Source: Cupriavidus gilardii (GTDB taxonomy: Bacteria; Pseudomonadota; Gammaproteobacteria; Burkholderiales; Burkholderiaceae). Taken from it: DNA of 64,000 bases. Numbering within the stretch: position 1 is the stretch's first letter; every line of letters starts with the position of its first letter. The translations under genes were made by a program, and so were the position numbers. The stretch covers positions 1 to 64,000 of the forward strand of contig NZ_JABTYE010000010.1 of assembly GCF_013314895.1 (NCBI RefSeq), in the 5' to 3' direction. This document shows, in pieces, positions 63,229 to 64,000 of this stretch. The notes below the pieces were generated by a model. It saw only the letters and a program-made list of their open reading frames with translations, did no database searches and had not been told where the DNA came from.

Positions 63229-64000
63229 TCAGTCGTTGTTGCCCGCGACGATGCCCATCACCGCCATCCGCACCGCGATGCCGAAGGTCACCTGGTTCAG
63301 GATCACAGACTGCGGACCGTCGGCCACCGCCGAATCGATCTCGACGCCGCGGTTCATCGGCCCTGGGTGCATCACGATCGCATCGGGCTTGGCCAGCGCG
63401 AGCCGCTCCGGCGTCAGGCCGAACGCCTTGAAGTATTCCTGCGCCGACGGCAGCAGCGCGCCGCTCATGCGCTCGTTCTGCAGCCGCAGCATGATGATCA
63501 CGTCGACGCCCTTCAGCCCCTCTTCCATGTTGTGGAAGACCCGCACGCCCATCTGCTCCAGGCCCGAGGGCAGCAGCGTACGCGGCCCGATCGCGCGCAC
63601 TTCCGGCACGCCCAGCGTGGTCAGCGCGTGGATGTCCGAGCGCGCCACCCGCGAGTGCAGGATGTCGCCGACGATGGCCACGGTCAGCTTGGTGAAGTCC
63701 TGCTTGTAATGCCGGATCGTGTACATGTCCAGCAGGCCCTGGGTCGGGTGCGCATGGCGCCCGTCGCCGGCGTTGATCACGTGCACGTGCGGAGCGACAT
63801 GCTCGGCGATCAGATAGGGCGCGCCCGAGCTGGCATGCCGCACCACGAACATGTCGGCCGACATTGCCGACAGGTTGTTGATGGTGTCGAGCAGCGATTC
63901 GCCCTTGCTGGTCGACGAGGCATTGATGTTCAGGTTCAGCACGTCCGCCGACAGCCGCTTGGCCGCGATCTCGAACGTGGTGCGGGTGCGCGTCGAATTC
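63229..64000 (-). CDS. pyrB: aspartate carbamoyltransferase, partial (start missing)
   Basis: The frame runs off the window end, so the N-terminus with the first residues is missing. The first visible segment [15 protein letters not shown] is the carbamoyl-phosphate loop. Later [18 protein letters not shown], the aspartate loop region and [12 protein letters not shown] are typical. The enzyme starts pyrimidine synthesis by joining carbamoyl phosphate and aspartate. The gene is followed after 113 bases by the catalytically dead dihydroorotase gene, the usual order for the PyrB-PyrC' complex. Confidence 0.95.
   Translation of the reverse strand, partial: NSTRTRTTFEIAAKRLSADVLNLNINASSTSKGESLLDTINNLSAMSADMFVVRHASSGAPYLIAEHVAPHVHVINAGDGRHAHPTQGLLDMYTIRHYKQDFTKLTVAIVGDILHSRVARSDIHALTTLGVPEVRAIGPRTLLPSGLEQMGVRVFHNMEEGLKGVDVIIMLRLQNERMSGALLPSAQEYFKAFGLTPERLALAKPDAIVMHPGPMNRGVEIDSAVADGPQSVILNQVTFGIAVRMAVMGIVAGNND

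Noticed and set aside
1-64000. CRISPR array
   Set aside because: No regularly spaced direct repeats with unique spacers were seen; the tandem repeats present (9118, 23082, 51998) have no spacers.

Overview
The window reads as a GC-rich beta-proteobacterial chromosome of the order Burkholderiales, most likely a Cupriavidus/Ralstonia relative. This is inferred from base composition, from protein family resemblance, and from the housekeeping blocks present (pcm-rhodanese-tolC, waaA-waaC-manB, rfbBDAC-apaH-plsC, pyrC'-pyrB). No database search was possible. The window opens inside ubiD and ends inside pyrB.

Bases 1-10500 hold metabolic genes: the ubiD 3' end, a GabD-type aldehyde dehydrogenase, acetoacetyl-CoA synthetase, an aldose-1-epimerase-like protein and tRNA-Gly(CCC). 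A LysR regulator broken by one frameshift follows. It diverges from a cupin / carboxymuconolactone-decarboxylase-like pair, with a zinc alcohol dehydrogenase and an MFS exporter further on. Bases 10500-28000 are mostly core functions: trmB, uppP, small envelope proteins, a TetR-MFP-RND efflux operon, pcm, a rhodanese, TolC, an orphan ATPase and a META-type lipoprotein. The inner-core LPS genes waaA, waaC and the hexose-phosphate mutase manB close this part.

Bases 28000-59740 form one large surface-polysaccharide locus of about 32 kb. A plus-strand operon (28399-34405) encodes three family-4-like glycosyltransferases, a WcaJ/WbaP-type initiating transferase and a Wzx-like flippase. On the minus strand, transcription runs from rfbB (59739) towards 34383 and contains two complete ABC-transporter export modules. 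Module 2 is rmlBDAC, wzm2-wzt2, a 1480-residue protein, wecB2, two glycosyltransferases and a WecA-like initiator. A decayed IS3/IS2-type element and gene-poor DNA follow. Module 1 is wzm1-wzt1, a 1102-residue protein, glf, wecB1 and a glycosyltransferase.

The main finding is the pair of giant proteins. Each sits just downstream of its own Wzm-Wzt pair, whose Wzt has a long C-terminal domain. Each puts an N-terminal modifying region (a methyltransferase in one; a hexapeptide acyltransferase plus a KpsC/KpsS-like domain in the other) before a coiled coil and two C-terminal glycosyltransferase modules. This resembles a cap, ruler and polymerase built into one chain, related in logic to the known WbdD and WbbB systems. 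In the larger protein the coiled coil is made of nearly exact 96-bp in-frame tandem repeats, which could make the ruler length variable.

Bases 59976-64000 return to core genes: apaH, a PlsC-type acyltransferase, a dihydroorotase homologue that has lost its metal-binding histidines (PyrC'/PyrX type), and the start-less remainder of pyrB.
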